DNA of 64,000 nt from Nitrospirae bacterium GWB2_47_37 (lineage in GTDB: Bacteria > Nitrospirota > Thermodesulfovibrionia > Thermodesulfovibrionales > Dissulfurispiraceae), in NCBI GenBank assembly GCA_001803635.1, contig MHDU01000046.1, positions 103,625 through 167,624 on the forward strand, written 5' to 3'. The notes beneath the pieces were generated by a model. The model worked only from the letters and a program-made list of their open reading frames with translations, did not search any database and had not been told where the DNA came from. How positions within the stretch are numbered: the stretch's first letter is position 1; every line of letters begins with the position of its first letter. Positions 9,138 to 18,704 of this stretch are shown here, piece after piece. Made by a program: the position numbers and the translations under genes.

Positions 9138-9803
9138 ATGAAGCATGTGTATTTGTCGTATTCAATGACCTCAAAAAATCCTGTATATGGCGGTGTTGCC
9201 GATATTAAGCCTTTTCAGGTTAAGTCCATTTCCGGCGGCAGTTCCTCTAATGTTTACAGCGTAACTATGCAAAATCATTGGGGAACGCATGTTGACGCTC
9301 CGAATCATTTTTTTGAAAATGGTTTGACGGTGAATGATTATCCTGCGGATTTCTGGTTTTTCAAATTCCCCATAGTTATACGGATTGACTTAAAACCGGG
9401 AGAACTGCTGCGCTGCGCCGACTGGATAGAAAGTATGAAGCATGGGACGGACATTGTTCTTTTTAAATCGGGATGGGGCAAGTTGAGGAAAACGGAGAAA
9501 TACGGCATGGATAATCCGGGAATGCATCCTGAAGTCGGATTTTTCCTGAGGGAGAAATATCCTTCCGTCAGGGCTGTCGGGATAGATTGGGTATCAATAT
9601 CATCTTTTGAAAACAGAGATGCGGGAAGGGAAGCGCATCGAGCTTTTCTTGATCCGGAAGGTTCAAACAATCCGGTGTTGATTATTGAGGATATGGATTT
9701 GTCGCATGATTTTAAGGGATTAAGGGAAGTGTGGGTTGCGCCTTTAAGGGTGGAGGGAATAGACAGCGCACCCTGTACGGTTATGGGACTTATTGATGAT
9801 TAA
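9138..9803 (+). CDS. Cyclase-family metal-dependent hydrolase (kynurenine formamidase-like)
   Basis: About 221 residues from the ATG at 9138; a TTG at 9126 is an alternative that would overlap the previous gene. It carries the metal-binding signature HWGTHVDAPNHF and a later GIDWVS/SAPCTVMG region typical of the cyclase/KynB fold (usually about 210 residues). Members hydrolyse formamides or lactone-like amides, or cyclise polyketides. No tryptophan catabolism genes are nearby. It sits with a 2-hydroxyacid dehydrogenase and overlaps the HAD-glycosyltransferase gene by eight bases, so a role in making or removing an N-formyl or lactone group on a sugar is possible but unproven. Confidence 0.78.
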   Translation: MKHVYLSYSMTSKNPVYGGVADIKPFQVKSISGGSSSNVYSVTMQNHWGTHVDAPNHFFENGLTVNDYPADFWFFKFPIVIRIDLKPGELLRCADWIESMKHGTDIVLFKSGWGKLRKTEKYGMDNPGMHPEVGFFLREKYPSVRAVGIDWVSISSFENRDAGREAHRAFLDPEGSNNPVLIIEDMDLSHDFKGLREVWVAPLRVEGIDSAPCTVMGLIDD

Positions 9804-11961
9804 GGCGGTTATATTTGATTTTGACGGTGTGATTGTAGAATCCGTTGATATAAAGACAAAAGCATTTGCTGAGTTATTTGAATCTGAAGGGGAGAATATT
9901 GTTGAAAAGATAGTTGATTACCATCTCAGAAATGCAGGAGTGTCAAGGTTTGACAAATTCAGATATATTTATAGGGAAATACTAAAAAGAAATTTGAGCG
10001 AAGAGGAGTTTCAAGGCCTATGCGGCCGTTTTTCACAGTTGACGGCTGATGCGGTTGCTGCCGCGCCGTTTGTCGGGGGCGCAAGGGAATTTTTGGAAAA
10101 CTACTTTGAAACGTACGATTTTTATATCGCCTCAGCCACTCCTCATGATGAGTTGGAGGGGATAATAGAGAAAAAAAATATATCACGGTATTTTAAAAAA
10201 ATTTATGGAGCGCCGCAGAAAAAAATAAATATTGTGAAGACTATACTGTCGGAGAATGCCTTAAAGCCTGACGATGCCGTCTATATCGGCGATGCTGTGA
10301 GCGATCATGATGCCGCAACGAGTAACGGCGTAACTTTTGTTGCGCGTATAACTGAAGACAACAGTTTGTTGTTTAAAGATATAAACTGTCTTCGGACTAA
10401 TGATCTGAACAACCTGTACGATAGTATAACCCGCAAGGCATATTTGGAACTTGATGGAAAGCTGAAGGAGGCGTTTGATTTTTTATCGGCAGTGAACCGA
10501 AAGGCTTATAACAGCATCTATTTATTATCCAACCTTATTTTAAGCAAAAACCCATCTGCTAATAATTTTCTTAATGGATTTTTAAAGGGAGAGAAAGCCC
10601 GCACTCAAAATATATTTACCGTTGTTTCAAGTCTGATTATTTATTATTTAAAAAGTTTTATTTATTTTGTGCTATATCTGCTGTTTTTTGCAGCCTTCCG
10701 TATGTCGGGTTTGGGGTATTCCATAAATCCATCCTCGAAGGAATTTATACTTATTGATACATTTTTTCTTATAGACAGGATTCAAAGAAGCAATAAGTTT
10801 GAAGATTCTTATTTTATAGGATTTAAGGAGGTTTTAGATAATCCGGGAAAACATTATGCGTATCTGCCTGTATTTTATAGCACTAAAAACCCCTTAAGGC
10901 TGTTTAAGATTTTCAAGATTTTGAAAAGGGATAAAGAGCTTGTGCTGACGGAGTATCAACTTCTATCAGGTATGGACCTGCTGAAAATTTTTTATTTTAT
11001 TTTAACGTATCCGTTTAAGGTGCTGGTGCTTGTAAAAAATATAAAAGAAGATGCAAACCTGTCCGGGCTACTGAGGAGCGAGCTTGTGAGCAGTCTGAGA
11101 TGCGTAAGTTTTTTGAATTTCTCAAGGTATCTGCAAGGCAGAAAAATAGCCGGACTGCCTTATGAAAAAATAAAAGTCATAAGCTGGTTTGAGAATCAGA
11201 CGATAGATAAAAACCTGTATAAGGGACTGCGGGAAGGCGGGGATAAAGTAAAAATATACGGCTCGCAGCCCTTTGTGTTCGCTAAGTCATTATTGAATAT
11301 TATTCCCGATGCGAATGAATCAAGGTTTGGAATTGTTCCTGATAAAATAGTTGTTAACGGCTCATATTATATCCCTAAAGATACAACCTTGAATTTCACA
11401 GTTGGTCCATCTTTTAGATACAAAAAAATATTTACAACTGAAATTGATGCAGCGAAGCAGAAAGATATTCTTGTATTGATGCCGTACTTTATCGAAGATA
11501 TTGAAAATATCCTGAGGCTATTAGGCAAAGCGGATCTGAGAAGCAGGTTTTTTATGATCAAAGCACATCCGTCAACGCCTGTAAAAAGATTCAGGAAGTT
11601 TCTGCCCGTCAATGCCGAAGTAACCGGAGGGGATATTTATGAACTGTTTAAGACTGCAAAAATAACGATAAGCTCGGAATCCGGCAGTATGGTTGAGTCT
11701 GCAAGTCTTGGAATACCGGTGATTTCCATAAAAAATAATAGGGGTCTTAATCATAATCCCTTGCCTTCATACGGTAAGGGTATAATTTGGGATGAAGTTG
11801 AAAGTGCCGAAGAACTCGATGGTGCCGTCGCAAGGTTTGAAATTGCCTTAAAAAATAAAACTGAATTGAATAATATAAAAAAAATTGCAGAGGAATACAA
11901 ACGGATGTTTTTCTGCGAGCCGACAGATGAAAATATTATAAGGACATATGAATTAGTATGA
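9796..11961 (+). CDS. Fusion: HAD phosphatase domain + membrane segment + GT-B-like glycosyltransferase domain
   Basis: 721 residues from the ATG at 9796 (a TTG is one codon earlier). Residues 1-215 are a HAD hydrolase with the nucleophile motif DFDGV (D8/D10), a SATP segment and the motif IV acidic cluster GDAVSDHD (165-172). A strongly hydrophobic stretch near 272-302 looks like a membrane segment. The C-terminal 400 residues resemble GT-B carbohydrate enzymes: IKAHPSTP (588-595) and SSESGSMVESASLGIPVI (626-643), the nucleotide-sugar-binding style seen in capsule transferases and 2-epimerases. The protein may couple dephosphorylation of a sugar phosphate to transfer. The fusion is continuous with no sign of a frameshift. 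The acceptor and donor are unknown. Confidence 0.72.
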   Translation: MIKAVIFDFDGVIVESVDIKTKAFAELFESEGENIVEKIVDYHLRNAGVSRFDKFRYIYREILKRNLSEEEFQGLCGRFSQLTADAVAAAPFVGGAREFLENYFETYDFYIASATPHDELEGIIEKKNISRYFKKIYGAPQKKINIVKTILSENALKPDDAVYIGDAVSDHDAATSNGVTFVARITEDNSLLFKDINCLRTNDLNNLYDSITRKAYLELDGKLKEAFDFLSAVNRKAYNSIYLLSNLILSKNPSANNFLNGFLKGEKARTQNIFTVVSSLIIYYLKSFIYFVLYLLFFAAFRMSGLGYSINPSSKEFILIDTFFLIDRIQRSNKFEDSYFIGFKEVLDNPGKHYAYLPVFYSTKNPLRLFKIFKILKRDKELVLTEYQLLSGMDLLKIFYFILTYPFKVLVLVKNIKEDANLSGLLRSELVSSLRCVSFLNFSRYLQGRKIAGLPYEKIKVISWFENQTIDKNLYKGLREGGDKVKIYGSQPFVFAKSLLNIIPDANESRFGIVPDKIVVNGSYYIPKDTTLNFTVGPSFRYKKIFTTEIDAAKQKDILVLMPYFIEDIENILRLLGKADLRSRFFMIKAHPSTPVKRFRKFLPVNAEVTGGDIYELFKTAKITISSESGSMVESASLGIPVISIKNNRGLNHNPLPSYGKGIIWDEVESAEELDGAVARFEIALKNKTELNNIKKIAEEYKRMFFCEPTDENIIRTYELV

Positions 11962-12890
11962 ACAGTTTTAAAAACGCGGATAGAATATTAATTATCGGAG
12001 GCACAGGGTTCATCGGCAGGCATTTGGCAGGAAGATGTTTGTCCGAAACCCCTCATCTTACCTGTCTCAGCTTAGTTAAGAATAGCTTGAATGAAAAAGC
12101 TGAAGTGATCCATGCAGATATCGCCGATAAAGAGCGGTTAAAATCCGTATTACACGGCAGGGCTTTTGACTATGTTTTCAATCTCGGCGGATATATAGAC
12201 CATACACAATATTTTAACGGCGGGCGCAGACTGATAGAATCACATTTTAGCGGACTGCTGAACCTGATAGATTGTTTGGAAACCGGAAGCCTGAAAGGAT
12301 TTGTACAAATAGGAAGCAGCGATGAATACGGAGGGGCGCCGGCACCTCAAAACGAACTTATGAGAGAGAGACCAATATCGCCATATTCTCTATCAAAGGT
12401 TGCTGCATCGCATTTTATGAAAATGATATCCGATACTGAAGGATTTCCCGGTGTTGTCCTAAGGCTTTTTCTTGTCTACGGCCCCGGACAGGATGAGAAA
12501 AGATTCATCCCCCAGATTATACAGGGATGCCTTAAGGATGAAGAATTTAAAACATCCGAAGGGAACCAGCTCAGGGATTTCTGTTATATAGACGATATAG
12601 TTGATGCTATGATAAAAGCTGCAGTAACAGAGGAAGCAAGGGGGCATGTAATTAATATTGCTTCGGGATTTCCGGTCACAATAAAGGAAATGTTACAAAA
12701 AATAATGAGTCTGACCGGCGGCGGCAAGCCTCTATGGGGAGCGCATCCGTATAGAAAAGCCGAAAACATGGAGTTGTATGCGGATATAAGCCTTGCAAAG
12801 AGCCTGCTCGGCTGGGAACCGTCTATCCCCCTCGACGAAGGACTAAGAAAAACGATAGAATATTACAGACAATTCAGGGTGCGTGATTAA
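11958..12890 (+). CDS. NAD-dependent epimerase/dehydratase (extended SDR)
   Basis: 310 residues. The cofactor loop is GGTGFIGRH (about 15-23), followed by the active-site strand IGSSDEYGG and catalytic YSLSK. The late RDFCYIDDIVDAM segment and SLLGWEP near the C terminus are typical of nucleotide-sugar epimerases and 4-reductases. It starts by an ATGA overlap with the HAD fusion gene. It lies just before rfbF, so it could work on a CDP-sugar, but CDP-glucose 4,6-dehydratase features are absent and the specificity is open. Confidence 0.82.
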   Translation: MNSFKNADRILIIGGTGFIGRHLAGRCLSETPHLTCLSLVKNSLNEKAEVIHADIADKERLKSVLHGRAFDYVFNLGGYIDHTQYFNGGRRLIESHFSGLLNLIDCLETGSLKGFVQIGSSDEYGGAPAPQNELMRERPISPYSLSKVAASHFMKMISDTEGFPGVVLRLFLVYGPGQDEKRFIPQIIQGCLKDEEFKTSEGNQLRDFCYIDDIVDAMIKAAVTEEARGHVINIASGFPVTIKEMLQKIMSLTGGGKPLWGAHPYRKAENMELYADISLAKSLLGWEPSIPLDEGLRKTIEYYRQFRVRD

Positions 12891-12914
12891 GTCAACCGCA
12901 GTGGGAGGGAAATA

Positions 12915-13688
12915 GTGAAGGTCGTAATACTTGCAGGAGGATTGGGAACTAGGCTTAGCGAAGAGACAATTGTAAAACCCAAGCCTATGGTCGAGATAGG
13001 CGGAAAGCCTATGCTTTGGCATATCATGAATATTTACGGCGCTTGTGGTTTTAACGAGTTTACCGTGGCTCTCGGATATAAAGGCGCGGTCATTAAGGAA
13101 TATTTTCTCAATTATTATAACCTCCAGAGCGATCTGACCGTTTCATTAAAAAACGGAGAGATTACAGCATCAAAGAATTGTTACAGGGACTGGACGGTTC
13201 ATCTGATCGATACCGGCCTGAACACGATGACAGGCGGCAGGCTTCTTAGACTGAAGGATAAGTTAAGCGGTTCCGCCTTTATGCTTACATATGGCGACGG
13301 CTTGAGCAATATTGATATTAACCGGCTGCTTGAATTTCATAAATCACACGGTAAGGTTGCTACTATTACGGCGGTTAGACCTTCTGCGCGCTTCGGAGGA
13401 ATGGCTTTTGACGGAGACAGGGTTGTTGAGTTTAAAGAAAAGGCTCCGACAGGACAGGGCTGGATAAACGGCGGTTTTTTTGTTTTTGAACCGGCGGTTT
13501 TTGATTATATTGCTGATGACGCGGCTATACTTGAACAGGCTCCTCTTGAAAGCCTTTCAAAGGAAGGACAGCTTATGGCATATAAACATGACGGCTTCTG
13601 GCAGTGCATGGATACGGTAAGGGATAGAGGGTTCTTAGAGGATTTCTGGAATAGCGGTAAGCCGCCGTGGAAAATATGGAAAGATTAA
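12915..13688 (+). CDS. rfbF: Glucose-1-phosphate cytidylyltransferase
   Basis: 257 residues, the full length of RfbF. The N terminus reads VVILAGGLGTRLSEET, then KPKPMVEIGGKPMLWHIM. FNEFTVALGYKG follows, and the family's NGGFFVFEP is also present. The enzyme makes CDP-glucose from glucose-1-phosphate and CTP, the first step to CDP-3,6-dideoxyhexoses and related sugars. The start is a GTG at 12915, chosen because GGGAGGGA lies at 12903-12910. No CDP-glucose 4,6-dehydratase (RfbG) or RfbH-type dehydrase is recognisable in the window, so the later CDP-sugar steps must be done by the unusual SDRs nearby or by genes elsewhere. Confidence 0.92.
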   Translation: MKVVILAGGLGTRLSEETIVKPKPMVEIGGKPMLWHIMNIYGACGFNEFTVALGYKGAVIKEYFLNYYNLQSDLTVSLKNGEITASKNCYRDWTVHLIDTGLNTMTGGRLLRLKDKLSGSAFMLTYGDGLSNIDINRLLEFHKSHGKVATITAVRPSARFGGMAFDGDRVVEFKEKAPTGQGWINGGFFVFEPAVFDYIADDAAILEQAPLESLSKEGQLMAYKHDGFWQCMDTVRDRGFLEDFWNSGKPPWKIWKD

Positions 13689-13699
13689 GGAGACTGTTT

Positions 13700-14674
13700 A
13701 TGGGCGATAAGGCGATTAAACTTAGTATTATAATACCTGTCTACAATAGTCAGGAAACCATAGGCCGTCTTGTGGACAGGCTTGTAGAAACAATTCAGGG
13801 TTATGATCTTGAGATTATTTTGGTTAATGACTACAGTACCGATAATAGTCATGAAGTCTGCTTGAGGAAATATGAGTCATACCCTCAGATAATACGTTAC
13901 TTTAAGCTTTCAAAAAATTTCGGTGAACATAACGCAGTGCTGGCCGGTTTAAATTATGCTGCAGGTGATTATATAGTAACAATGGACGACGATTTTCAAA
14001 ATCCTCCGGAAGAGGTGTCTGAAATTGTGGATTATATGCACAGAAACAGGTTTGATGTTGTGTATTCTTATTATGAGGAAAAAAAACATAGCTGGTTTAG
14101 AAATATGGGAAGCCGGTTTAATAACCGAGTCGTTACTTTTTTATTGAAAAAACCGTCGGATCTTTACCTGTCCAGCTTTAAATGCATAAACCGCTTTCTT
14201 GCAGATGAGATAATAAAATATCACGGCCCTTATCCCTATATCGATGGGCTAATTCTGCGCGTCACGCGCAATATCGGACAAATATTAGTGCGCCATGAAG
14301 AAAGGGCTTTAGGGAAATCTAATTATACTATAAGAAAGCTTATATCGCTTTGGTTGAACATGTTTATAAATTTTTCTATTACTCCACTGCGAATAAGTCT
14401 TTTTATAGGCGCGGCTTTAACTGCGTTCGGTTTTTTGTTGATTCTATATTTCCTGCTTGATAAATATCTATGGAATCCCTATGATGAATGGCCTTCCGGG
14501 TGGGCATCGCTTCTTGTGATTGTCATAACCTTTTCAGGAACACAGCTTATATCATTAGGCTTGATAGGCGAGTATCTCGGCAAGTTATTCCTGACAAACA
14601 ATGGAACGCCTCAGTTTATAATCCGGGAGCAGCATGCAAAAAGCGAGAATAATAATAAAACTGTCTCAAAATAA
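13700..14674 (+). CDS. GT2 polyprenyl-phosphate sugar synthase (ArnC/GtrB/DPM1-like)
   Basis: 324 residues from the ATG at 13700, preceded by TAAGGAGA; an upstream in-frame ATG at 13667 lies inside rfbF. The GT2 domain shows LSIIIPVYNSQ, VNDYSTDNS and the DXD-like TMDDDFQNPP. The last hundred residues contain two hydrophobic helices (LRISLFIGAALTAFGF and a second about 40 residues later) and end with the EYLGKLF segment typical of GtrB/ArnC proteins. These enzymes load a sugar onto undecaprenyl phosphate at the inner membrane for use outside. The donor might be the CDP- or dTDP-sugar made next door. The candidate downstream user is the GT39-type protein at 23682. Confidence 0.87.
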   Translation: MGDKAIKLSIIIPVYNSQETIGRLVDRLVETIQGYDLEIILVNDYSTDNSHEVCLRKYESYPQIIRYFKLSKNFGEHNAVLAGLNYAAGDYIVTMDDDFQNPPEEVSEIVDYMHRNRFDVVYSYYEEKKHSWFRNMGSRFNNRVVTFLLKKPSDLYLSSFKCINRFLADEIIKYHGPYPYIDGLILRVTRNIGQILVRHEERALGKSNYTIRKLISLWLNMFINFSITPLRISLFIGAALTAFGFLLILYFLLDKYLWNPYDEWPSGWASLLVIVITFSGTQLISLGLIGEYLGKLFLTNNGTPQFIIREQHAKSENNNKTVSK

Positions 14675-15675
14675 TGGATAAAATATATTCTTTTTATAAA
14701 GATCGTTCTGTGATCATAACGGGCGGATTGGGTTTTATAGGCAGCAGTCTGGCTATTCGTTTAACGGAGGTTGGAGCAAGGGTGACGATTGTTGATTCCC
14801 TTATCTCTCAGTACGGCGGCAATATGTTCAATGTTGAGCCGATAAAAGATTCGGTTAAGATAAATATAATGGACATTCGAGACAGACACGGTATGAATAA
14901 TCTGGTTAGAGGTCAGGATATAATGTTCAATTTGGCGGCTCAGGCGAGCCATATCGGCAGTATGGAGGATCCCTTTGCCGATCTGGCAATTAATGTTCAA
15001 GGTCAGCTCTCTGTTCTTGAGGCCTGCAGGGAAAACAATCCGGATATTAAAATCATATTTACGAGTACAAGGCAGATATACGGTAGACCTCAATATCTCC
15101 CTGTGGATGAGGATCATCCGTTACGGCCTACAGATGTGAATGGAATAAATAAAATAGCCGGCGAACAATATCATATCCTATACCGTAATGCTTACGGCAT
15201 AGAAACAGTGATATTAAGATTAACGAATACATACGGTCCACGCTTGCTGGTAAAGCATAATAGGCAAGGTTTTTTGGGATGGTTTCTGCGTCTTTTGTTG
15301 GAAGGTAAAGAAATCACAATATTCGGAGACGGTTGCCGGTTAAGGGATCTTAATTATGTCGATGATGTAGTAGATGCCCTCCTTTTGAGCGGATATAAGA
15401 AAGAAGCTGCAGGTCAGGTAATGAACCTTGGTAATCATGAGTCGATTTCTTTATTGGAGATCGTTAAAACTATGATTGAAGTTAATAAAAGCGGAAAATA
15501 TAATTTTATGCCTTTCCCCGACGGCATAAAAAAAATAGACATTGGAGATAGTTATGCGGATTTCAGCAAGGCAAAAAATATATTAGGGTGGGAGCCTAAG
15601 ACGTCATTTAAAGACGGCCTATTGAAAACAATGGAATATTATAGAAAATATGGAAAAGATTATTACTGGCACTGA
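14674..15675 (+). CDS. NAD-dependent epimerase/dehydratase with Asn in place of the usual catalytic Tyr
   Basis: 333 residues. The cofactor loop is GGLGFIGSS and the middle has [12 protein letters not shown]. The active-site strand is [11 protein letters not shown], but where most extended SDRs have YxxxK this one reads DVNGINK, so the Tyr position is Asn. From memory, a group of polysaccharide-cluster SDRs shares this DVNGINK motif, so it is probably a family trait rather than damage. The late segment [16 protein letters not shown] is normal. The gene starts at the last base of the GT2 stop codon (TAATGG) and is followed by a DegT aminotransferase, which suggests it acts on a keto or amino sugar. 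Confidence 0.82.
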   Translation: MDKIYSFYKDRSVIITGGLGFIGSSLAIRLTEVGARVTIVDSLISQYGGNMFNVEPIKDSVKINIMDIRDRHGMNNLVRGQDIMFNLAAQASHIGSMEDPFADLAINVQGQLSVLEACRENNPDIKIIFTSTRQIYGRPQYLPVDEDHPLRPTDVNGINKIAGEQYHILYRNAYGIETVILRLTNTYGPRLLVKHNRQGFLGWFLRLLLEGKEITIFGDGCRLRDLNYVDDVVDALLLSGYKKEAAGQVMNLGNHESISLLEIVKTMIEVNKSGKYNFMPFPDGIKKIDIGDSYADFSKAKNILGWEPKTSFKDGLLKTMEYYRKYGKDYYWH

Positions 15676-15679
15676 GAAT

Positions 15680-16792
15680 ATGAGAATTCCTTTCGGGGAT
15701 TTAAAACCTCAGTATTTTCAGCTAAAAAAAGAGATTGACGGCGCTGTTCGGCAGGTAATTGAGCGGGGCCGGTTTATACTTGGAGAAGAGGTAGAGGCTT
15801 TTGAAAAGGAATTTGCCGAATACTGCGGTTGTGGTTATGGCATAGGAGTCGGATCAGGCACAGAGGCGATTCATTTGGCCCTGATTGCGTTGTCAATACA
15901 GCCGGGAGATGAAGTTATAACTGTTCCAAATACGGCGGTACCGACTGTCTCTGCAATTTCTTTTGCAGGGGCGATCCCAAAATTTGTAGACATAAATCCT
16001 GATACCTATACTATCGATGTAACTAAAATAGAATCGGCAATAACAAAAAAAACAAAGGCTATTATTCCGGTTCATTTGTACGGGCAGTGTGCCGATATGG
16101 ATACCATCCTCGATATTTCAAAAAAATATAATTTAGCCGTTATAGAAGACGCGTGTCAGGCGCACGGCGCTGCATATAAGGGAAAGAAAGCCGGAAGCAT
16201 GGGTAATGCGGGCTGTTTTAGTTTTTATCCGACCAAAAATCTCGGCGCCTTCGGCGACGGAGGAATGGTTGTTGCAAACGATGCGGCCATCGCCGAAAGG
16301 CTTAAACTGCTGAGGAATTACGGTCAGGAGAAACGCTACTTCCATAGAATCAAAGGATTTAACAGCCGGTTGGACGAAATTCAAGCCGCAATCTTAAGGG
16401 TAAAGCTGAAATGCCTCGATCAATGGAATACAACAAGAATGGAGAAGGCGGCTTTGTACAAAAGGCTATTGAGGGATGTGTCAAATATAATTACTCCAAT
16501 CGAAGCTCCCTATTCAAGCCATGTTTATCATTTATTTGTTATCAGATGCGAAGAAAGAGATGATCTGCAGGGGTTCCTTTCTGAAAAAGGCATTGGAACA
16601 CTTATTCATTATCCGCGTCCCATTCACTTGCAGGAAAGCTATAGAGATTTAAAATATGAGAAAGGAGATTTGCCTGCGGCGGAACATTGTGCTGAAACCA
16701 TACTGTCTCTTCCTTTGTATCCGGAAATCAAAGATTCTGAAATAGAATTCATCGCTGCGGCAATTAAAGATTTTTTTTGTTTAAACATATGA
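15680..16792 (+). CDS. DegT/DnrJ/EryC1/StrS-family sugar aminotransferase
   Basis: 370 residues from the ATG at 15680 ([12 protein letters not shown] is the normal family N terminus; an in-frame ATG at 15650 overlaps the SDR). It has [11 protein letters not shown] (PLP phosphate binding), [11 protein letters not shown] and [15 protein letters not shown] with the Schiff-base lysine near 186. It transfers an amino group to a nucleotide-linked keto-sugar. Because rfbA and rfbB follow directly, the likely substrate is a dTDP-keto-6-deoxyhexose, giving a 3- or 4-amino sugar. Position specificity cannot be read. The end overlaps rfbA by ATGA. Confidence 0.9.
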   Translation: MRIPFGDLKPQYFQLKKEIDGAVRQVIERGRFILGEEVEAFEKEFAEYCGCGYGIGVGSGTEAIHLALIALSIQPGDEVITVPNTAVPTVSAISFAGAIPKFVDINPDTYTIDVTKIESAITKKTKAIIPVHLYGQCADMDTILDISKKYNLAVIEDACQAHGAAYKGKKAGSMGNAGCFSFYPTKNLGAFGDGGMVVANDAAIAERLKLLRNYGQEKRYFHRIKGFNSRLDEIQAAILRVKLKCLDQWNTTRMEKAALYKRLLRDVSNIITPIEAPYSSHVYHLFVIRCEERDDLQGFLSEKGIGTLIHYPRPIHLQESYRDLKYEKGDLPAAEHCAETILSLPLYPEIKDSEIEFIAAAIKDFFCLNI

Positions 16793-17658
16793 AAGGAATA
16801 ATATTAGCAGGCGGAAGCGGCACAAGGCTTTATCCATTAACGGAGGCTGTTTCGAAACAGTTGCTGCCCGTCTACGACAAGCCTATGATATATTACTCGC
16901 TGTCGGTTTTAATGCTGGCAGACATAAGGGAAATTTTAATCATTACCACTCCGGACGACAGGGCGAAATTCGAGAAACTGCTCGGCAATGGAAGACATTT
17001 GGGGCTTAAAATTTCATACGCCGTTCAGGAAGAGCCGAGGGGTATTGCCCATGCATTTATAGTCGGCGAAGATTTCATAGGAAAGAGCAGTGTGGCGTTA
17101 ATTCTCGGCGATAATATATTTTACGGTCAAGATTTTACTCCAACACTGAAGAAAGTAACCAAAAGAAATAAAGGAGCCACAATTTTTGCTTATTACGTAA
17201 ATGATCCGAAGATGTTTGGTGTTGTCGAATTCGACAAGAAATTCAAAGCGATAAGCGTAGAGGAGAAACCTCAAAAACCAAAATCTAATTATGCGATAAC
17301 CGGTTTGTATTTTTATGATAATAATGTAATAGATATAGCTAAAACCATAAAACCTTCAAGCAGAGGCGAACTCGAGATAACCGATATTAATAAAATCTAT
17401 TTAAAGAACAGCGCGCTTAATGTTGAACTTTTAGGAAGAGGCTTTGCGTGGCTGGATACCGGAACGCATGAGACTTTGCTTGATGCCTCACATTTTGTTG
17501 CAACAATAGAACGAAGACAGGGATTGAAAGTAGCCTGCATAGAAGAAATAGCGTACAGAAAAGGTTATATCAATAGAAGTCAGTTGATAAAGCTTGCGGA
17601 ACATTTAAACAAAACAAAATACGGCCACTACCTCTTAAAAATAGCCGAAGAAAGATGA
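16789..17658 (+). CDS. rfbA: Glucose-1-phosphate thymidylyltransferase
   Basis: 289 residues from the ATG at 16789 ([18 protein letters not shown]); a TTG four codons earlier is less likely. It has the classical RmlA sequence: [27 protein letters not shown], and [16 protein letters not shown] near the end. The enzyme makes dTDP-glucose from dTTP and glucose-1-phosphate in the cytoplasm. The ATGA overlaps on both sides couple it to the aminotransferase and to rfbB, which takes its product. Confidence 0.95.
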   Translation: MKGIILAGGSGTRLYPLTEAVSKQLLPVYDKPMIYYSLSVLMLADIREILIITTPDDRAKFEKLLGNGRHLGLKISYAVQEEPRGIAHAFIVGEDFIGKSSVALILGDNIFYGQDFTPTLKKVTKRNKGATIFAYYVNDPKMFGVVEFDKKFKAISVEEKPQKPKSNYAITGLYFYDNNVIDIAKTIKPSSRGELEITDINKIYLKNSALNVELLGRGFAWLDTGTHETLLDASHFVATIERRQGLKVACIEEIAYRKGYINRSQLIKLAEHLNKTKYGHYLLKIAEER

Positions 17659-18704
17659 AGACAATTTTAATTACCGGCGGAGCCGGGTTTATAGGTTCAA
17701 ACTTTATAATATATTTTCTTGGGAAATACGAGGAATATTTTATCGTAAACTTAGATAAGCTGACCTATGCCGGAGATTTAAAAAACCTGATGGAATTAGA
17801 CGGTCATCAGAGATATAAGTTTATAAACGGCGATATTTGCGATAAAGATTTGGTGGAATATATATTTAGGGAGTTCAATGTCAAGGGGGTTATTCATTTT
17901 GCGGCCGAATCTCATGTGGACAACTCGATAGTAAGGCCGGAAGATTTTATACGGACAAATGTACTCGGTACATTTGTGCTCCTTAATGCTGCGCGGAATA
18001 TCTGGCTGGATAAGCCGTTTTCGTATAAAAATGAATATGCAGGCAGTAGATTTCACCACATATCCACAGATGAGGTATACGGCAGCCTTGGGAAAGAAGG
18101 ATTTTTCACGGAATCCACACCGTATGCGCCGAATTCCCCATACAGCGCTTCAAAGGCAAGTGCCGATATGCTGGTGAAAAGTTATCGCAATACATACGGC
18201 CTTAATACCGTTATCACAAACAGCTCAAACAATTACGGGCCGAGACAGCACGATGAAAAGCTTATCCCTAAGATCATACGGAATGCGCTGAATGGAGAAC
18301 CTATACCTATATATGGAGACGGAGAAAATGTAAGGGACTGGCTATATGTAGAAGATCAATGCAAGGCTATAGATATGGTTTTCCATAAAAGCAGGGCAGG
18401 TGAGACCTATAATATAGGCGTAATGAATGAAAGGAAAAATATCGAAGTAGTTAATATAATATGTGGAATTTTAGATGAATTAAGACCGCGAAACGACGGG
18501 AATTCATATAAAAAGCAAATTTCCTTTGTTGAGGACAGGCCCGGACATGATAGGCGATATGCGGTCGATCCGTCAAAAATAAGAAATGAATTCGGATGGG
18601 AAGCAGAAAAAAGTTTTGAGAGCGGTATTTTTAAAACGGTAAATTGGTATTTGGAAAAATATTCAACCAAGGTTAATGCATTGAATAGGAGCCAACAATT
18701 ATGA
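17655..18704 (+). CDS. rfbB: dTDP-glucose 4,6-dehydratase
   Basis: 349 residues, the usual length. Seen motifs are the NAD loop [33 protein letters not shown] (Asp/Glu catalytic pair) and YSASK. Then come [19 protein letters not shown] and the C-terminal [10 protein letters not shown] signature of RmlB. It converts dTDP-glucose to dTDP-4-keto-6-deoxyglucose. The ATGA overlap links it to rfbA upstream and to a B12-type radical SAM gene downstream. A canonical rfbD reductase is not seen, so the product is probably not simply L-rhamnose. Confidence 0.95.
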   Translation: MKTILITGGAGFIGSNFIIYFLGKYEEYFIVNLDKLTYAGDLKNLMELDGHQRYKFINGDICDKDLVEYIFREFNVKGVIHFAAESHVDNSIVRPEDFIRTNVLGTFVLLNAARNIWLDKPFSYKNEYAGSRFHHISTDEVYGSLGKEGFFTESTPYAPNSPYSASKASADMLVKSYRNTYGLNTVITNSSNNYGPRQHDEKLIPKIIRNALNGEPIPIYGDGENVRDWLYVEDQCKAIDMVFHKSRAGETYNIGVMNERKNIEVVNIICGILDELRPRNDGNSYKKQISFVEDRPGHDRRYAVDPSKIRNEFGWEAEKSFESGIFKTVNWYLEKYSTKVNALNRSQQL

